NCBI GenBank assembly: GCA_033032175.1
Contig: CM065309.1
Span: 8,928,001 to 8,992,000, forward strand
DNA: 64,000 bases
From: Saturnia japonica
Lineage: Eukaryota > Arthropoda > Insecta > Lepidoptera > Saturniidae
Direction of reading: 5' to 3'
Of the stretch, positions 1 to 10,345 are shown in pieces. The position numbers were made by a program, and so were the translations under genes. The notes below the pieces were generated by a model. The model was not told where the DNA came from. It did no database searches and saw nothing but the letters and a program-made list of their open reading frames with translations. Each line of letters opens with the position of its first letter. Within the stretch, counting starts at the first letter, position 1.

Positions 1-389
1 TTAGAATGACACAACTGTTTTCCATTTTGGCACGGAGTTTGAGTTGCATCTGTCAATACAGTGCTGTTTTTACCTGTACTTTTTTGACAGCGTAGTACAA
101 ATGTTTTTGATGAATGATATTAAGGAATATTAATGAAAAATTTAAAAGTATCAAGACGTTTTACTCCAATTACCCTAGTGTTTCTTACTACAAAATTTAA
201 TTTCCCTATTTTCCATGAGATTCTGGTATACCTATAACACCTCTAGTACAAGGTCAGTTTATAATTTGACTTTGTTTAAAATTTTGTAATTTGTATGTTT
301 TGTCAGTTTGTCTATATTTATAGTACATAAGCGCGGTGTATGGAGTACTGGTATCATTTTAGTGATTTTAGCACTGTAGACATGGGTAA
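1..389. other. no recognised feature
   Basis: AT-rich sequence with no long open frame and no repeat I can match elsewhere in the window. Confidence 0.5.
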
Positions 390-647
390 CACTGCGCTCT
401 ACGCGCAATTGCACCAACTCAGTTTACTGTGCTGGATAGCGGATGTAATAACACACTTATTCCAAATGTGTTGGTGCACATCGTACTACAGCACAGCGAG
501 CCGACTGAAGGGATTATTTCATTGCACGATCTACAACCGATTTTCGAAGGGGGCTTAGCCGCAGGATTGTGCCTCGCAATTACACCACACTGCCATTTCA
601 GCCCCTATCTCTCAAAGCTACAATATTGTACTGCTATCTCAGTTTAA
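390..647 (+). pseudogene. short open frame with a retropepsin-like motif
   Basis: An open frame follows the TAA at 387-389 and runs to the TAA at 645-647. It encodes FTVLDSGCNNTLIP near its start. A hydrophobic residue followed by D-S/T-G and then a hydrophobic-hydrophobic-P stretch is the active-site pattern of retrotransposon aspartic proteases. Nothing downstream looks like reverse transcriptase or integrase, and no LTR was seen. The base composition is less AT-rich than its surroundings. This could be a decayed Gypsy or BEL pol fragment or a chance match; the call rests on one motif only. Confidence 0.2.
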
Positions 648-921
648 TATCGAACTTCAAGAGATGCGTAAATATATTATCATGGCGCTGACACTGTCGA
701 AACTACAAAAAGTAAGTATTTTTTCCTATATGTACTAATATTTCGCTTTTTTTAAATACATTATGATCTTATAAAAATGTAATATAATAGGAACCGATTG
801 TTTGAAAGTCCGTTAGTATCAATTGTTATGTAAAAATAACAATACAAGATAATTATGTTAAAAATAATAAAATAATTGATATTTAGATTACGAGTAAAAA
901 CTATAAAAAAGCAAATTATGT

Positions 922-984
922 GCGAGAATTTTAAACCCACGACCTTTCGGCTCAATAGTAGGGTTGACTATACGAACGGCTAAC
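922..984 (-). repeat. tRNA-like head of a decayed SINE
   Basis: Read on the minus strand the segment resembles an RNA polymerase III internal promoter: a TTAGCCG...TAGTC stretch like an A box, then after about 30 bases GGTCGTGGGTTTAAAATTC, like the B box consensus GGTTCGAATCC with changes. The stems needed for a real tRNA do not pair well, so this is more likely the head of an old tRNA-derived SINE than a tRNA gene. Confidence 0.3.
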
Positions 985-1432
985 ATTACGCATACTACTG
1001 CTCTCCGTACTCTTCATGCGGCGACTGAGACTAAACTATGCTATCGTTGCGTTGTAGGCGATTAGATCGATAAATCGTCATTGATTGGATTCTGCATACG
1101 AGATTCCTTATCATACTGTACTGAATATTGACAAAAATCGCGGTAGATCGTGCAGTATAATTGCCCTATGAGGCACAGTGCCGAGCCGCGCCGCTGCACC
1201 GATTTGACGACTCATTCATTTCTCTAACTCGCTTGCCTCGTGTACTATTTTGCTTACGCTATGGCGCAAATTTGAGTTAACCCAATGCGTCGGCGCAATA
1301 AGCTGCACTTGAGTTATTGAGTTGGCGCAAGGTATATTGCAGAGTTACTCATGTCTATAGAACTGTTGCCATATGGTCCTCTAATCCCCCTAAAAATCCT
1401 TTTTTATAAATAAAACACCCCAGCATGATATT
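985..1432. other. no recognised feature
   Basis: No coding signal. A less AT-rich stretch at 1150-1350 contains several scattered GCGCAA and GAGTTA motifs but no repeat structure that I can resolve. Confidence 0.5.
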
Positions 1433-1617
1433 AAAGTGAAACTTTTATTAGATCGTCTCAAAATTTTTGGTCTGTGTGTTGCATGTCGCGTAACGGTCGG
1501 CCGCGGAGTAGGGATGGCGGTGCCTATAGTTCGCAGCAACTGACCGTGTAGTGTATAGACTATTACTCATTTGTGAATTTTTAGTTAAATGTCTATAACG
1601 TGAAAAAAAGTTTCACT
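1433..1617. repeat. inverted AAAGTGAAACTTTT / AAAGTTTCACTT repeat
   Basis: The motif AAAGTGAAACTTTT at 1433-1446 reappears inverted at 1605-1617. The same GTGAAACTT core, in both orientations, is found at 8680-8690, 42051-42063 and 42255-42270, so it belongs to an interspersed family, probably a small non-autonomous element whose ends are inverted. The class is not identified. Confidence 0.35.
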
Positions 1618-1719
1618 TCACTGGTTTCATAAAACCACACAATCATTTTTAATTTGCTTTTATCGAAGTGAATTAAATCTCGATAACAGTAATCTTATTC
1701 TCTTACACTCCGAGAGACG

Positions 1720-2110
1720 ACTCGACAAACTCACTCCCCACCAACTCTTTAACGTCGAAATTCAAGGGGTACCCAGTCTAAACATCTGGGCGTCACCCTC
1801 GTCAAACATCTAGATTTCAAGGCGCATGTCGAAAAAGTCCGGAAGAAGGCCGCCGTAGTCTCAAGCCTCTTGCATTCGTTAGTATGCTCAAGGAGTAAAA
1901 TGGCACTCAGGTATAAGCTTACACTCTACAAGACAAGTGTCCTCCTGCGTTTAACTTACAGTTGCCCTGTCTTCACTCATATGGCGAAACATACCAGCTG
2001 CTCGCGCACTGCACTTGCATTCACTAGTTACCAACAGACGTCATTACACTGCACCGTAAATGCACACCATACAGGTACAAAGATTCTATAAGGGCGCGCT
2101 CAGCTCTCTA
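1720..2110 (+). pseudogene. Jockey-family LINE fragment, RT end fused to 3' UTR (copy A)
   Basis: From about 1720 to 1995 the sequence matches the C-terminal reverse-transcriptase region of the LINE at 49-55 kb: SKHLGVTL corresponds to TKYLGVTL, followed by the RHKLTLYK-type and TYSCxVFxHM segments. At about 1995 it jumps to the family's 3' UTR, seen as AGCTGCTCGCGCA and then GCACACCATACAGGTACA at 2060-2080, which match 54481-54495 and about 54570-54590. About 460 bases present in the full copy are missing at the junction. The copy is 5'-truncated, has no poly-A end that I can place, and cannot code. Placement in the family is well supported by both protein and UTR similarity. Confidence 0.75.
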
Positions 2111-2561
2111 TTTTATCTTCTAATAAATGAAAATAATTATAACAAAAACATACTTTTAATAAATCATCTTCTATATGCCTTAGAAATCGCCTTTTACATT
2201 TTGACTCTGAACATTCCCCAGAACTTCAAAACCTCCAAATTTAGTGGTAAAACTTCAGATCTGGCAACAATGCATTTAGTTTATTTGAAGTATTGGCGGC
2301 GAAAATAATCATAAAGCACAGTTCACGGTAAATATCAGTTATACTGATAACTGGGTCAGCACACAAAATATTATTATATAATATTCCATAATGGTAGTGG
2401 TCGTTAAAAATTTATTACGTTGATCGACTCTACCACTGAACCATCATCGTTTCAATTCTACAGAGCGTTTTTAGAGAACAAATCAGATAATTTAATTAAT
2501 ATCCTTTCTGTCTAAACCACACCCAGCGGTACCAATATTATTTAACTTTGTGTAACTTTAA
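2111..2561. other. no recognised feature
   Basis: AT-rich spacer between the truncated LINE and the Helitron array. Short open frames show no recognisable domain. Confidence 0.5.
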
Positions 2562-3700
2562 TCTTACTAATATAATAAATGTGAAACTGTGTATGTTTGG
2601 ACGTTTAGATGTTTGAATATTTGCTACTCAATCACGCTAAAACGGCTGCACAGATGTCAATGAAATTTGGCACACAGATAGTCTATGACCTGAAATAACA
2701 CATAGGGTACTTTTTATCCCGGTAAAAGTCATAGTTTAACCAGTCTTATCCTACAAATATAATCTTACTAATATAATAAATGTGTAAGTGTGTATGTTTG
2801 GATGTTTGGATGCTTCTTACTCAATCACGCAAAAACAGCAGGACGGATTTGAATGAAATTTAGCACACAGATAGTTTATGACCTGGAATAACACATATGG
2901 TACTTTTTTACCGGGTAAAAGTCATAGTTTAACCAGTGTCATCCTACAAATATAATAAATGGAAAATTTGTATGTTTGTTACTCAATTACGCAAAAAAAG
3001 CTCAACGGATTTGGATGAAATTTTGCAGAAAGATAGTCCACTACCTAAAATAACACATAGGGTACTTTTTATTCCGATAAATATGAGAGTTTAACCAATA
3101 TTATCCTACAATTATAATAAATCTGAAAGTTTGTATGTTTGTTACTCAATCACGCAAAAACGGCTGAACAGTTACGGATGAAATTTAGCACACAGATGGT
3201 CTAGAAACCTAAATTAATACATAAGGTACTTTTTATCCCGATAAAAGTCATAGTCATAGTCATAACATATCATCATCATCATCATTTCAGCCGCAGGACG
3301 TCCACTGCTGAACATAGGCCTCCCCCATAGATCTCCAGAGCGACCGATCTTGTGCGGCCTGCACCCAACGGCGCCCAGCGACCTTTAACATATATATGTT
3401 TGTTATTTAATCACGCAAAAAAGTTTAAATGGATTTAGATGAAATTTGTCACACAGATAATCTATGATCTGGAATAGCACATAGAGTACGCCTTAGGTTA
3501 TTCCGGTAAAAGTCATAGCTTAACCAATGTTTTCTTACTTATATAATAAATGAAAAAAAAAATGTATTTTTGTTACTTAATTAAGCAAAAACGGCTGAAC
3601 GGATTTGAATGCAATTTATCACACAGATAATCTATAGCCTGGATAAACAAGGATGCATTTTGTTCTGGTTAATATTATAGTTTGACCACTGTTATCAATT
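2562..3700 (+). repeat. tandem array of about six Helitron 5'-end units
   Basis: Successive units start with TC followed by TTACTAATATAATAAATG or a close variant at 2562, 2763, 2942, 3104 and 3533. One further unit near 3387 lacks its head because a LINE fragment lies there. Each unit continues with TGTATGTTTGTTACTCAATCACGC, a GGATTTGGATGAAATTTGGCACACAGATAG-like block and a GGTACTTTTTATCCCGG-like block, then passes into the next head. None reaches the CTAG end expected of lepidopteran Helitrons. Spacing is 201, 179 and 162 bases, then irregular. Divergence between units shows the array is old. Assignment to Helitrons rests on the head sequence and the TC start. Confidence 0.7.
3271..3385 (-). 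pseudogene. non-LTR retrotransposon C-terminal fragment inserted in the Helitron array
   Basis: Read on the minus strand the segment encodes VAGRRWVQAAQDRSLWRSMG followed by EAYVQQWTSCG and a stop, then a short ATGATGATG tail. That is the C-terminal end typical of RTE- or R4-like LINE ORFs in Lepidoptera, with the simple-repeat tail such elements carry. The 8-base direct repeat TAACATAT lies immediately on both sides (3263-3270 and 3386-3393), as expected for a target-site duplication. Only about 115 bases were inserted, so this is an extreme 5' truncation. Confidence 0.65.
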
Positions 3701-3706
3701 CATATC

Positions 3707-4640
3707 TAAGCCTAAGCCTAAACCTAAAATTATTCCGTTGTGGTAAAATTGGTTAGATTGTTTGAACTGTGATCATAATAAGGCATTAGCCGACAAAACG
3801 AAGCGAGTGGGCCGTTGCTGCGGTCGGAGAGTGCTAAAAACAAATAATTATTTGTTGACAATTCATACACAACTCTTAGACAGACATAACAACAAAATTG
3901 GAAAAAACATTTACTCAGAAACTATTTGTTTCCGTTCTTTTCCCTCTCACCCCACACCCTATCCGGGCCCTTCACATAATTTAATACAGCGCCATTTAAT
4001 CAAAAGTCTAACCTTTTTTAGTTTTTGAACGATTATTGTATTGTTTACGTAAACAAAACCTACACCTAACCTAAGCCTAAACCTAAACCTATTCCGTTGT
4101 AGTAAAATTGGTTACGGTATGTTTGTACTGTAATCATAAGGCACGAGCCAAGCTAACGTAGCGAGTGGGCTGTGGCAGCGGCCAGCGAGTACTCGAAATA
4201 AAATAATTATTCGTTGAAAATTCATATTCAACTGATAAAAAATAAAATTAAAATATTATTTTCCAAACAAATCACAGGGAAATTATCCCTCACTCTCCCA
4301 CATGTTTTCACATCATCAAATTCAGCGGCATGTTATTAAAAGTAAAATCTCTCTTAGTTTTTGAACATTATTGTATTGTTTACGTAAACTAAACCTAATT
4401 TAAAGCCTAAACCTAAACTTAATCCTAAACCTAAACCTAAGCCTAAACTTAACCTAATCCTAAACTTAAGACTAAACCTATTCCGTTGTGGTAATATTGG
4501 TTAGATTATGTTTGAATTCTGGTTATAAGGCACGAGCCAAGCAAGCGAAGCGAGCTAGCTGTGGCAGCAGACGGTGAGTGCTTGAAACAAATACTTATTC
4601 GTTGTAAATTCATATAAAACTCTTAGAGTTTTGTTAAGAG
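3707..4640 (+). repeat. three-unit satellite with CCTAAA/CCTAAG hexamer arrays
   Basis: Three related core units start at ATTCCGTTGTGGTAAAATTGG-like sequence at 3732, 4091 and 4490. The first two end at the palindrome GTTTACGTAAAC (4043-4054 and 4378-4389). Between cores lie runs of CCTAAA, CCTAAG and variants, about 24, 35 and 100 bases long. Each core contains a CGAAGCGAGTGGGC-like block and a TTATTCGTTGACAATTCAT-like block. The third core is cut short near 4640. The hexamers resemble the insect telomere repeat (CCTAA)n but have six bases and are irregular, so this is not a telomere tract. I do not recognise the core. Confidence 0.7.
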
Positions 4641-4880
4641 TGAATTCTTTCATTGTGTTATCCCACAGGTGGTGACCCCGACTTGATATGAACACGCAAC
4701 CTTATGACTTTTTGACAAAAAACATACCAATAGAAATTAATGATAAAGAGATACATTAGACCATGGAGAAGGTCATAGACTACCTTATGTAAACTTGATG
4801 AAAGGAATGACGGAATGAAATAGAGGATGAAAGTTCTTATGAAGAACCCATATTAACTCAAATTAAGGAGGTGATAATTA
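4641..4880 (+). repeat. decayed interspersed repeat, family-1 Helitron-like, with a PBS-like stretch
   Basis: The part at 4735-4860 (AGAGATACATTAGACCATGG, then GGTCATAGACTACCTTATG, GATGAAAGTTC and ATGAAGAACCCAT) resembles 11690-11800 inside the helicase-bearing Helitron. Just before it, at 4668-4690, CCACAGGTGGTGACCCCGAC looks like an LTR end (CA) followed by a primer-binding site of some insect LTR elements. Nothing else of an LTR element is present. Confidence 0.35.
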
Positions 4881-5182
4881 ATATTTATGCTTTTGGTAAG
4901 AAATAAAAGGAGTTTCACGTTATTCAAAAATCCTTCTCGCAACCCGGTACATTATGGGTGACTTTCATATTTTTTTGAAGTTTTATTAGGACTGTTAATG
5001 TATTGGATTCATATTAGCATATAATTACAATACCATACACACAATGATAAACCCATCTATGATTTTCTTTAGGTCTATCGTTTTCCGAGATCAGCCGGGG
5101 TATATGCAGTAATACGCAGACGAAGTCGCGGGTACCAGCTAGTAGTAAAACAATTAGTGGTAGGTACCTATAAAACATAATA
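4881..5182. other. no recognised feature
   Basis: AT-rich; no coding or repeat signal seen. Confidence 0.5.
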
Positions 5183-5873
5183 CTAGCGGTGTACCCGTGG
5201 CTCCGCACGCGTTTGTTACTACGCAGTAGCAAATTACATACCGTAATTTTATTTTTACTCATATTTTTGACAATTCATATGCCGTAGGTATCAATTGATG
5301 CGTGGCATGTATTTCCAGTGTACAATTTTCACCAAAATCGGTTGAAAATTACTACTCCATTCTACAATTTCTAATGCATTATTAGCGATTCTTATAGCCT
5401 TTGAATTATGTTATGATATACATATATTATATGCTTCCCGTCTACAAAATTTGATCAGAACTGGTTGAGAATTGATGAAAATTTAAATTCTTTCCTTACG
5501 ATTCCTAAAAGTGTTATTGAACATGCTCATAACTTATCATTCATGGAATGACTTACTTACTTCCCGTGTACAAAATTTCATCAATATCGCCTTAGAATGA
5601 ATGAAAATAGTTTTATAAAAGTAATATTGAAATTTCTTATACCCTATCAATTGACCGATGACATAAGCATTCCGTGTACAAAATTTCATACAAATCAGTC
5701 AAGCCGTTTTTGAGTTAAATGTGGTCATATAAACAGACAGACCGACAATTTTTTTTTAATGGCATATTTGTGTTCAGTTTCCTTTATATAGCATCCCTAT
5801 CGGGAAAATTGGAAAAAGTATTACTTATACAAACATGACTACAGATTTAGCTAATAATATAGATTAAAGGTAT
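5183..5873 (-). mobile_element. Helitron, family 3, full-length copy
   Basis: On the minus strand the element starts with A|TCTATATTAT (5872-5873) and ends with GGTACACCGCTAG|T (CTAG at 5183-5186), fitting the Helitron rule of TC at the 5' end, CTRR at the 3' end and insertion between A and T. It is about 690 bases long and has no coding capacity. The 3' end in plus-strand orientation reads CTAGCGGTGTACCCGTGGCTCCGC. Other copies of this family lie at 15.28, 30.19 and 47.10 kb. Confidence 0.65.
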
Positions 5874-6973
5874 CTTGATGAATTGTTTAGAGCAGATAGT
5901 AATATAATATAGTACTATATTTCTTGTACTCTGTCTGTCTCATTTTATGCTGTCACGCTCAAGGAGAAGAAGGAGATCTAATTATGTAATATGCTTTTTA
6001 ATTTATAATATAAAAAATACAATTTTTTCAATGTCTATATTTTACAGGTTATTCTGAAAAAATAATATACTCAATCAACCGAACATTTTTTTGGCCTAGT
6101 TGGTCACTGTATGGATTTTTTTCAATTGTATTTAAGGGAGTCTGTGTTTTATGAGTCCTTGTTACTAGCAAATCGCTTGTTTGTTCTAATCGTAAAGGTA
6201 TGTGAACTTTTATTTATGGAGGTCGGGAGTTCCTTCCTGTCTATGGCCAGTTTTTGAAATTATTCTCAACTCCTATTAGTTACGAAACGAAATGAAATTA
6301 TTTACATTTTCTCTCTTGTTTTTAATTTGGTTTGCTTAAGCACGATTGCTATTCTCATAAGCTTTTACGAGTTAAACTAAAAGAACAGAACACAAATTAA
6401 CTTTATTTTTTCAGCGCAGCACTATCACGGAGAATCGAACTTCTTTGTTTCCCAGTAGGTAGAGTGTATTGTGTATTTGGAGAAAAGAGAGACGCTAATC
6501 AAAGAATAAATCTCACTGCCTACCAACCCGGTACGATTTATTGCGATCTTAGATTTGTTCCCCGTTCACAAGACTGAGGCAATGCTGCCGCCATAAACAT
6601 TTCAACAAACCTTACACAGTGGTTCGTTGTGAAAATAGGGTTTTGTTATAGAAGTTTTAAAGGCATTACTGTGGGTTCCATTACTCCTACGTAGGAATGG
6701 TTTTTTTGAATAAAAATAAACGTCCTAAGTAAAAACTTTCTTCAACATAATTTTTTAAAGAGTTTTTTAGGGAAATAATTACTACAAGGATATTGAAGTA
6801 CCTACTGAGGTTAGCCAATTGAATAATGCTCTTAAACTCATAAATACAAGATCCTTACGTATATGGACGAGAGATGTTACCTTTATTAACGTATAATAAT
6901 ATTATCTAAAACTGTAGATAAAAAGCTAAATCTGGTTGATGATCGAGTCTTTTTTTAGTTATTTCATTTACTA
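5874..6973. other. no recognised feature
   Basis: About 1.1 kb of AT-rich sequence without a convincing open frame, repeat or RNA gene. A GGAGAATCGAAC stretch at 6429-6440 recalls a tRNA T-arm but does not fold as one. Confidence 0.5.
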
Positions 6974-7276
6974 CTAGCTGACCCGCGCAACTTCGTCTGC
7001 GTTATTTAATAGAGAGAGAGAGAAAGGGTTAGAGAGAGTGGGTCGTAGGCACTGTATTATTATAGGTATCGCCCGCCTGCCACATTATTCTGCATAATAA
7101 AAATGCTCTGCTCCTATTTGTCGTAGCGTGATTTTATATAGCCTATGGCCTTGACTATACCCTAGAGAACACATACAAAATTTCAGGATTATCGGTCGAA
7201 TAGTTTACGCGTGAAAGCGTAACAAGCAAACAAGCAAACAAACAAACTCCTTTCACATTTATAATATTAGTTAGGA
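6974..7276 (-). mobile_element. Helitron, family 1, non-autonomous copy
   Basis: Minus-strand 5' end A|TCCTAACTAATATTATAAATG at 7276, 3' end GTTGCGCGGGTCAGCTAG|T at 6974. It has a (GTTT)n-like microsatellite just inside the 5' end (AACAAACAAACAAAC on the plus strand, 7229-7246) and an (AG)n tract at 7011-7024. This layout matches the microsatellite-bearing small Helitrons described from Lepidoptera. The copy is 303 bases long and looks complete. Confidence 0.75.
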
Positions 7277-7599
7277 TGTAGGTACTTGCTTCGACCAGAT
7301 AAAATGCTTTGATCTGAGGTTCTTAGTTTGTACCATTTTTTTTTTCAAAATTTTGTTACTCTAATTAAGTAAGTAAGTCTAAGTAGTCTAGATGATCAAT
7401 TTTGTAATTATTTGTCATTTAATACATTTAAATTTGTACTGATATTATAGGCAAATAGTGTGAAATGTGAATTTTGTATTTGTGTATAATATGTGGAGTT
7501 TGTGAAAGGTAATCTCCGCAATCACTCCATATAACAGATTTTTTAAAGTTGAATTTCGTCTATTGAACCTATTGAATTGAATTGATTATGGTTATACGT
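7277..7599. other. no recognised feature
   Basis: AT-rich spacer with no recognised content. Confidence 0.5.
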
Positions 7600-7773
7600 T
7601 ATAATATCTTCACGCTAAGACTCCAAGGAGCGGAGTAGTAAACATGAACGTCAAGCAATCTGGTGAGCTGTAGGCAAATACAAGAAGTGATTACAACGAT
7701 AGGCTACACATTTTTTTGGCGGTAGCGTGGTGTAGAGATGCTTGAATAAATCGAAAACGTGAGGTACAGCTAG
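7600..7773 (+). mobile_element. Helitron-like repeat, family 4
   Basis: Contains the family-4 block GGAGCGGAGTAGTAAACATG followed by AACGTCAAGCAATCTGG and AGCTGTAGGCAAATAC, and ends in GAGGTACAGCTAG|T with CTAG at 7770-7773. The 5' end is not clear. Related copies lie at 19.16 (minus), 22.99-23.69, 30.03 and 34.54 kb (minus). Confidence 0.55.
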
Positions 7774-8084
7774 TAAAAAAGAAAAATGCGAAGTTTTTGT
7801 GATAAATAACTTTCGTAATTTTTCTTTGTTCAAAAAAAATCTAAAATTGATTACTTTTTAGTATTTTTTAAATATATGTGAATTTATGTGTAAATATGTG
7901 AATATAATCAAATATGTGTGTGTAAAAATATGAATAATATGTAATATATATTATTACCGAGTTAGGAAGGGAAATTTTTTACATTTGGAACGTGAGTGAA
8001 AAGTGTAAATCGCGTGAAACCCCATATTAAAAAATAAATTAGAGAATCTTATAATATGAAAAATATTAAAATTAAAAAATGCAA
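7774..8084. other. no recognised feature
   Basis: Low-complexity AT-rich DNA, with a run of ATATGTGAATATA-like repeats at 7871-7960. Confidence 0.5.
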
Positions 8085-8630
8085 CTCAATCTGTGAAAAA
8101 AAATTGTGATGTTTATGGACCTAATGTACTGTCAGTAAGAGTAGCACAAAGTTGGTTCAAACGATTTCAGTCTGGAAATTCGACAAGATTCGAAAAGATG
8201 CACCTCGCTCTGGTCGCATTGTTACGAATAAAATGGACGCCATTTTTGAAAAAGTGGAGCAAGATCTGCATATTAGTAGTTACGATGTAGCTGAGGAACT
8301 GGAAATTGACCACAAAACAGTTTTAACACATTTGAAGAAAGCTGGGTATATCAAAAAGCTCGATATTTGGTTGCCACACGAGCTCACTGAAATAAATCTA
8401 ATGAACCGTGTACTCATTTGCGAATCATTATTGAGACGTAATGAAACTGAGCCGTTTTTGAAGATATCGATTGATAACTGGCGATGAAAAGTGGATCACG
8501 TACGACAAGAACGTGCGAAAAAGGTCGTGGTCTAACGTCGGCCACGCTTCACAGACTGTGGCTAAACCTGGGCTAACTCGAAATAAGGTGAGGCTGTGTG
8601 TATGGTAGGACGAAAAGGGCATTCTTCAAG
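8085..8630 (+). pseudogene. mariner transposase fragment (copy a)
   Basis: The translation gives CDVYGPNVLSVRVAQSWFKR, the HTH half of a mariner transposase. A frameshift near 8175 is followed by DVAEELEIDHKTVLTHLKKA, the second DNA-binding part, and the linker motif LPHELTE (WVPHEL in intact copies). A second shift near 8465 precedes ITGDEKWITYDKNVRKRSWS, which holds the first catalytic Asp, and LTRNKVRLCVWWDEKG. The frame breaks off near 8630, before the second and third Asp. No inverted repeats are visible. Closest relative here is the copy at 15.39-16.40 kb (minus). The element cannot move. Confidence 0.85.
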
Positions 8631-8660
8631 TTTATTTAACAATAAAATATCATATTATGT

Positions 8661-8690
8661 ACAGTTCACACGTGGTAGAAGTGAAACCTT
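8661..8690 (+). repeat. short copy of the GTGAAACTT repeat
   Basis: ACAGTTCACACGTGGTAGAA followed by GTGAAACCTT closely matches 42034-42063. It marks the point where the mariner fragment upstream ends and another repeat begins. Confidence 0.4.
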
Positions 8691-8799
8691 CAGAAAACAC
8701 AAAAATATCTTCTCTAAAATCTCTTTTTACAAATCCTAAAGTGTGAAATAAATATATTATTTAAGTTTACTATTAGTTTTCATTTAATGCTTTGTAAAT

Positions 8800-9045
8800 A
8801 TTAAGCCCGACTGGTAGAAAAACTCTATCCTACAAAAGATCGCAACCAAATAACCGTGTGTTGTGTTTCTGCGGCGAGTAGGGTTTCTAGAGCTCCTTGT
8901 GGTAGAGGGGTTCAAGGTCGGCAAGGCGCTAATGATACCTATTGTATTAAAAGCGGCCACACTCAAGAGGTTACATACAGTAGATGCTTTCCATCAGGCG
9001 GGCTGTATGCTTGTTTGCCACCTTAGTTGTATTTAAAAAATGCAG
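8800..9045 (+). repeat. Lepidoptera-type GC-rich interspersed repeat
   Basis: Contains CCTACAAAAGATCGCAACCA, GGTTCAAGGTCGGCAAGGCG and CATCAGGCGGGCTGTATGCT, then TTTGCCACCTTAGTTGTAT and an A-rich end. The same order of blocks is at 43230-43445 and, shortened, at 10250-10345. It is a widespread moth/butterfly repeat; whether it is a SINE or a LINE 3' end cannot be decided from this window. Confidence 0.55.
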
Positions 9046-10249
9046 CGGCAGAAACATATAATTTTTATTTTTGAGCATTGGAAAATTTTAGTTTTATTAA
9101 AATGAACCAATCACAACATAAATGTGCACAAATGTTGCTATTATTCGATTCACTGCAGCCTCAATGAAATGCCGTTACCCGATACTCTAGTTAACAGTTG
9201 AACTTTGTAAGCGTCTTGTATAAATATTGAAAATCTTCCTCTATCCAGATTCAAGCAATTTGTGTTAAAATGTTAAATCACGTTATTCGTTACAACTGAA
9301 AAAACTTCTATTTTCCTATATGATTTAGAACTGCAGATGTCGGATAAAGTATATTTCACCCTCAACCTCCAACTTTGACTTTATTAAATAATTATACAAT
9401 TATATTCAATACCTGGGTTTGTCACGTTTAGCTGATTTACGGTCTGAGATTATATAATAAAAATACCACAATGAATGAAGCCACGTCGCTCGCTTGTACT
9501 TTTATTTGGAGTGTTTTGAGAATTTTAATTTAGGAAATTCTTTTCTTCGAGGGTTTGCGGTAGAAGAGTTTGTAGCCGCTCATTTTTTATTCGCATTTTA
9601 ATATATTTTTAGTAGGAGGTAAAGTTCACCAGAATGTAAAGCATTTTACGCTTCAGTCTTTGGATTTTTAGTTAGCAAGTAATTAATAATTTGAGAGTCA
9701 TTTAAGTAAATCTTTTTTACTATTGAAATGCTCAAGTGAATTCTTTTATTCGAGCCTTGAACTATTTGTATGTTCATTCTTTTGCATACATCTACCTGTT
9801 ATAAAAATCTTACCAAAGTTTAAAAATTCTAATTAAAAGCTTTCGCTACAAATGCATAGCTATATTTCTATTTTCATGAAAAAAAATTAAAAATTATATT
9901 TTCATAATCACAATTTTTTATCCTGCGCAAGGATGACACGCAACATTGTGAAGCGTTCCACATTTTTAGTCATACCCCATACCGTACCTTGGTTTGTGGG
10001 ATGTAAATTGCCTCGAGTCTAAATCAAAACTGTTCCGAGATTTCGTTCCGGACATGTTTCAGTGAATAAATTTGGACATTTTATGAAAAAAGTTAATTCA
10101 TCTAAATCTGAAGTGTGTGGAAAAATATTGCCTATAGATGGTCACCACTTATTGATGGCATTTGTTCGGACGTTCAGAATGAAAAGAGCAGAAGTTCTTT
10201 AATTTTATGTTTAGGATTATACATATTACATTTAGATAGGAACTTAGGG
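9046..10249. other. no recognised feature
   Basis: AT-rich sequence. No open frame with a recognisable domain, no clear repeat. Confidence 0.5.
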
Positions 10250-10345
10250 TCGGCAACGCGCATGTTATGCTTCTAATATTGCGAGCGTCCATAAGCTGCG
10301 ATGACCTTCAGACGGACCGCATGCTAGTCTGCCACCATAGAACTG
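10250..10345 (+). repeat. fragment of the GC-rich interspersed repeat
   Basis: GGGTCGGCAACGCGCATG through GAGCGTCCATAAGCTGCGAT and GACGGACCGCATGCTAGTCT, with GCCACC, matches the 3' half of the repeats at 8.8 and 43.2 kb. Decayed. Confidence 0.5.

Noticed and set aside
4390..4489. Telomere tract
   Set aside because: The repeat is mainly six bases (CCTAAA/CCTAAG), irregular, and embedded in a satellite; the insect telomere repeat is the five-base CCTAA.
6420..6480. tRNA-like GGAGAATCGAAC stretch
   Set aside because: It recalls a T-arm on the minus strand, but the T stem does not pair and no acceptor or anticodon arm fits, so no tRNA was called.
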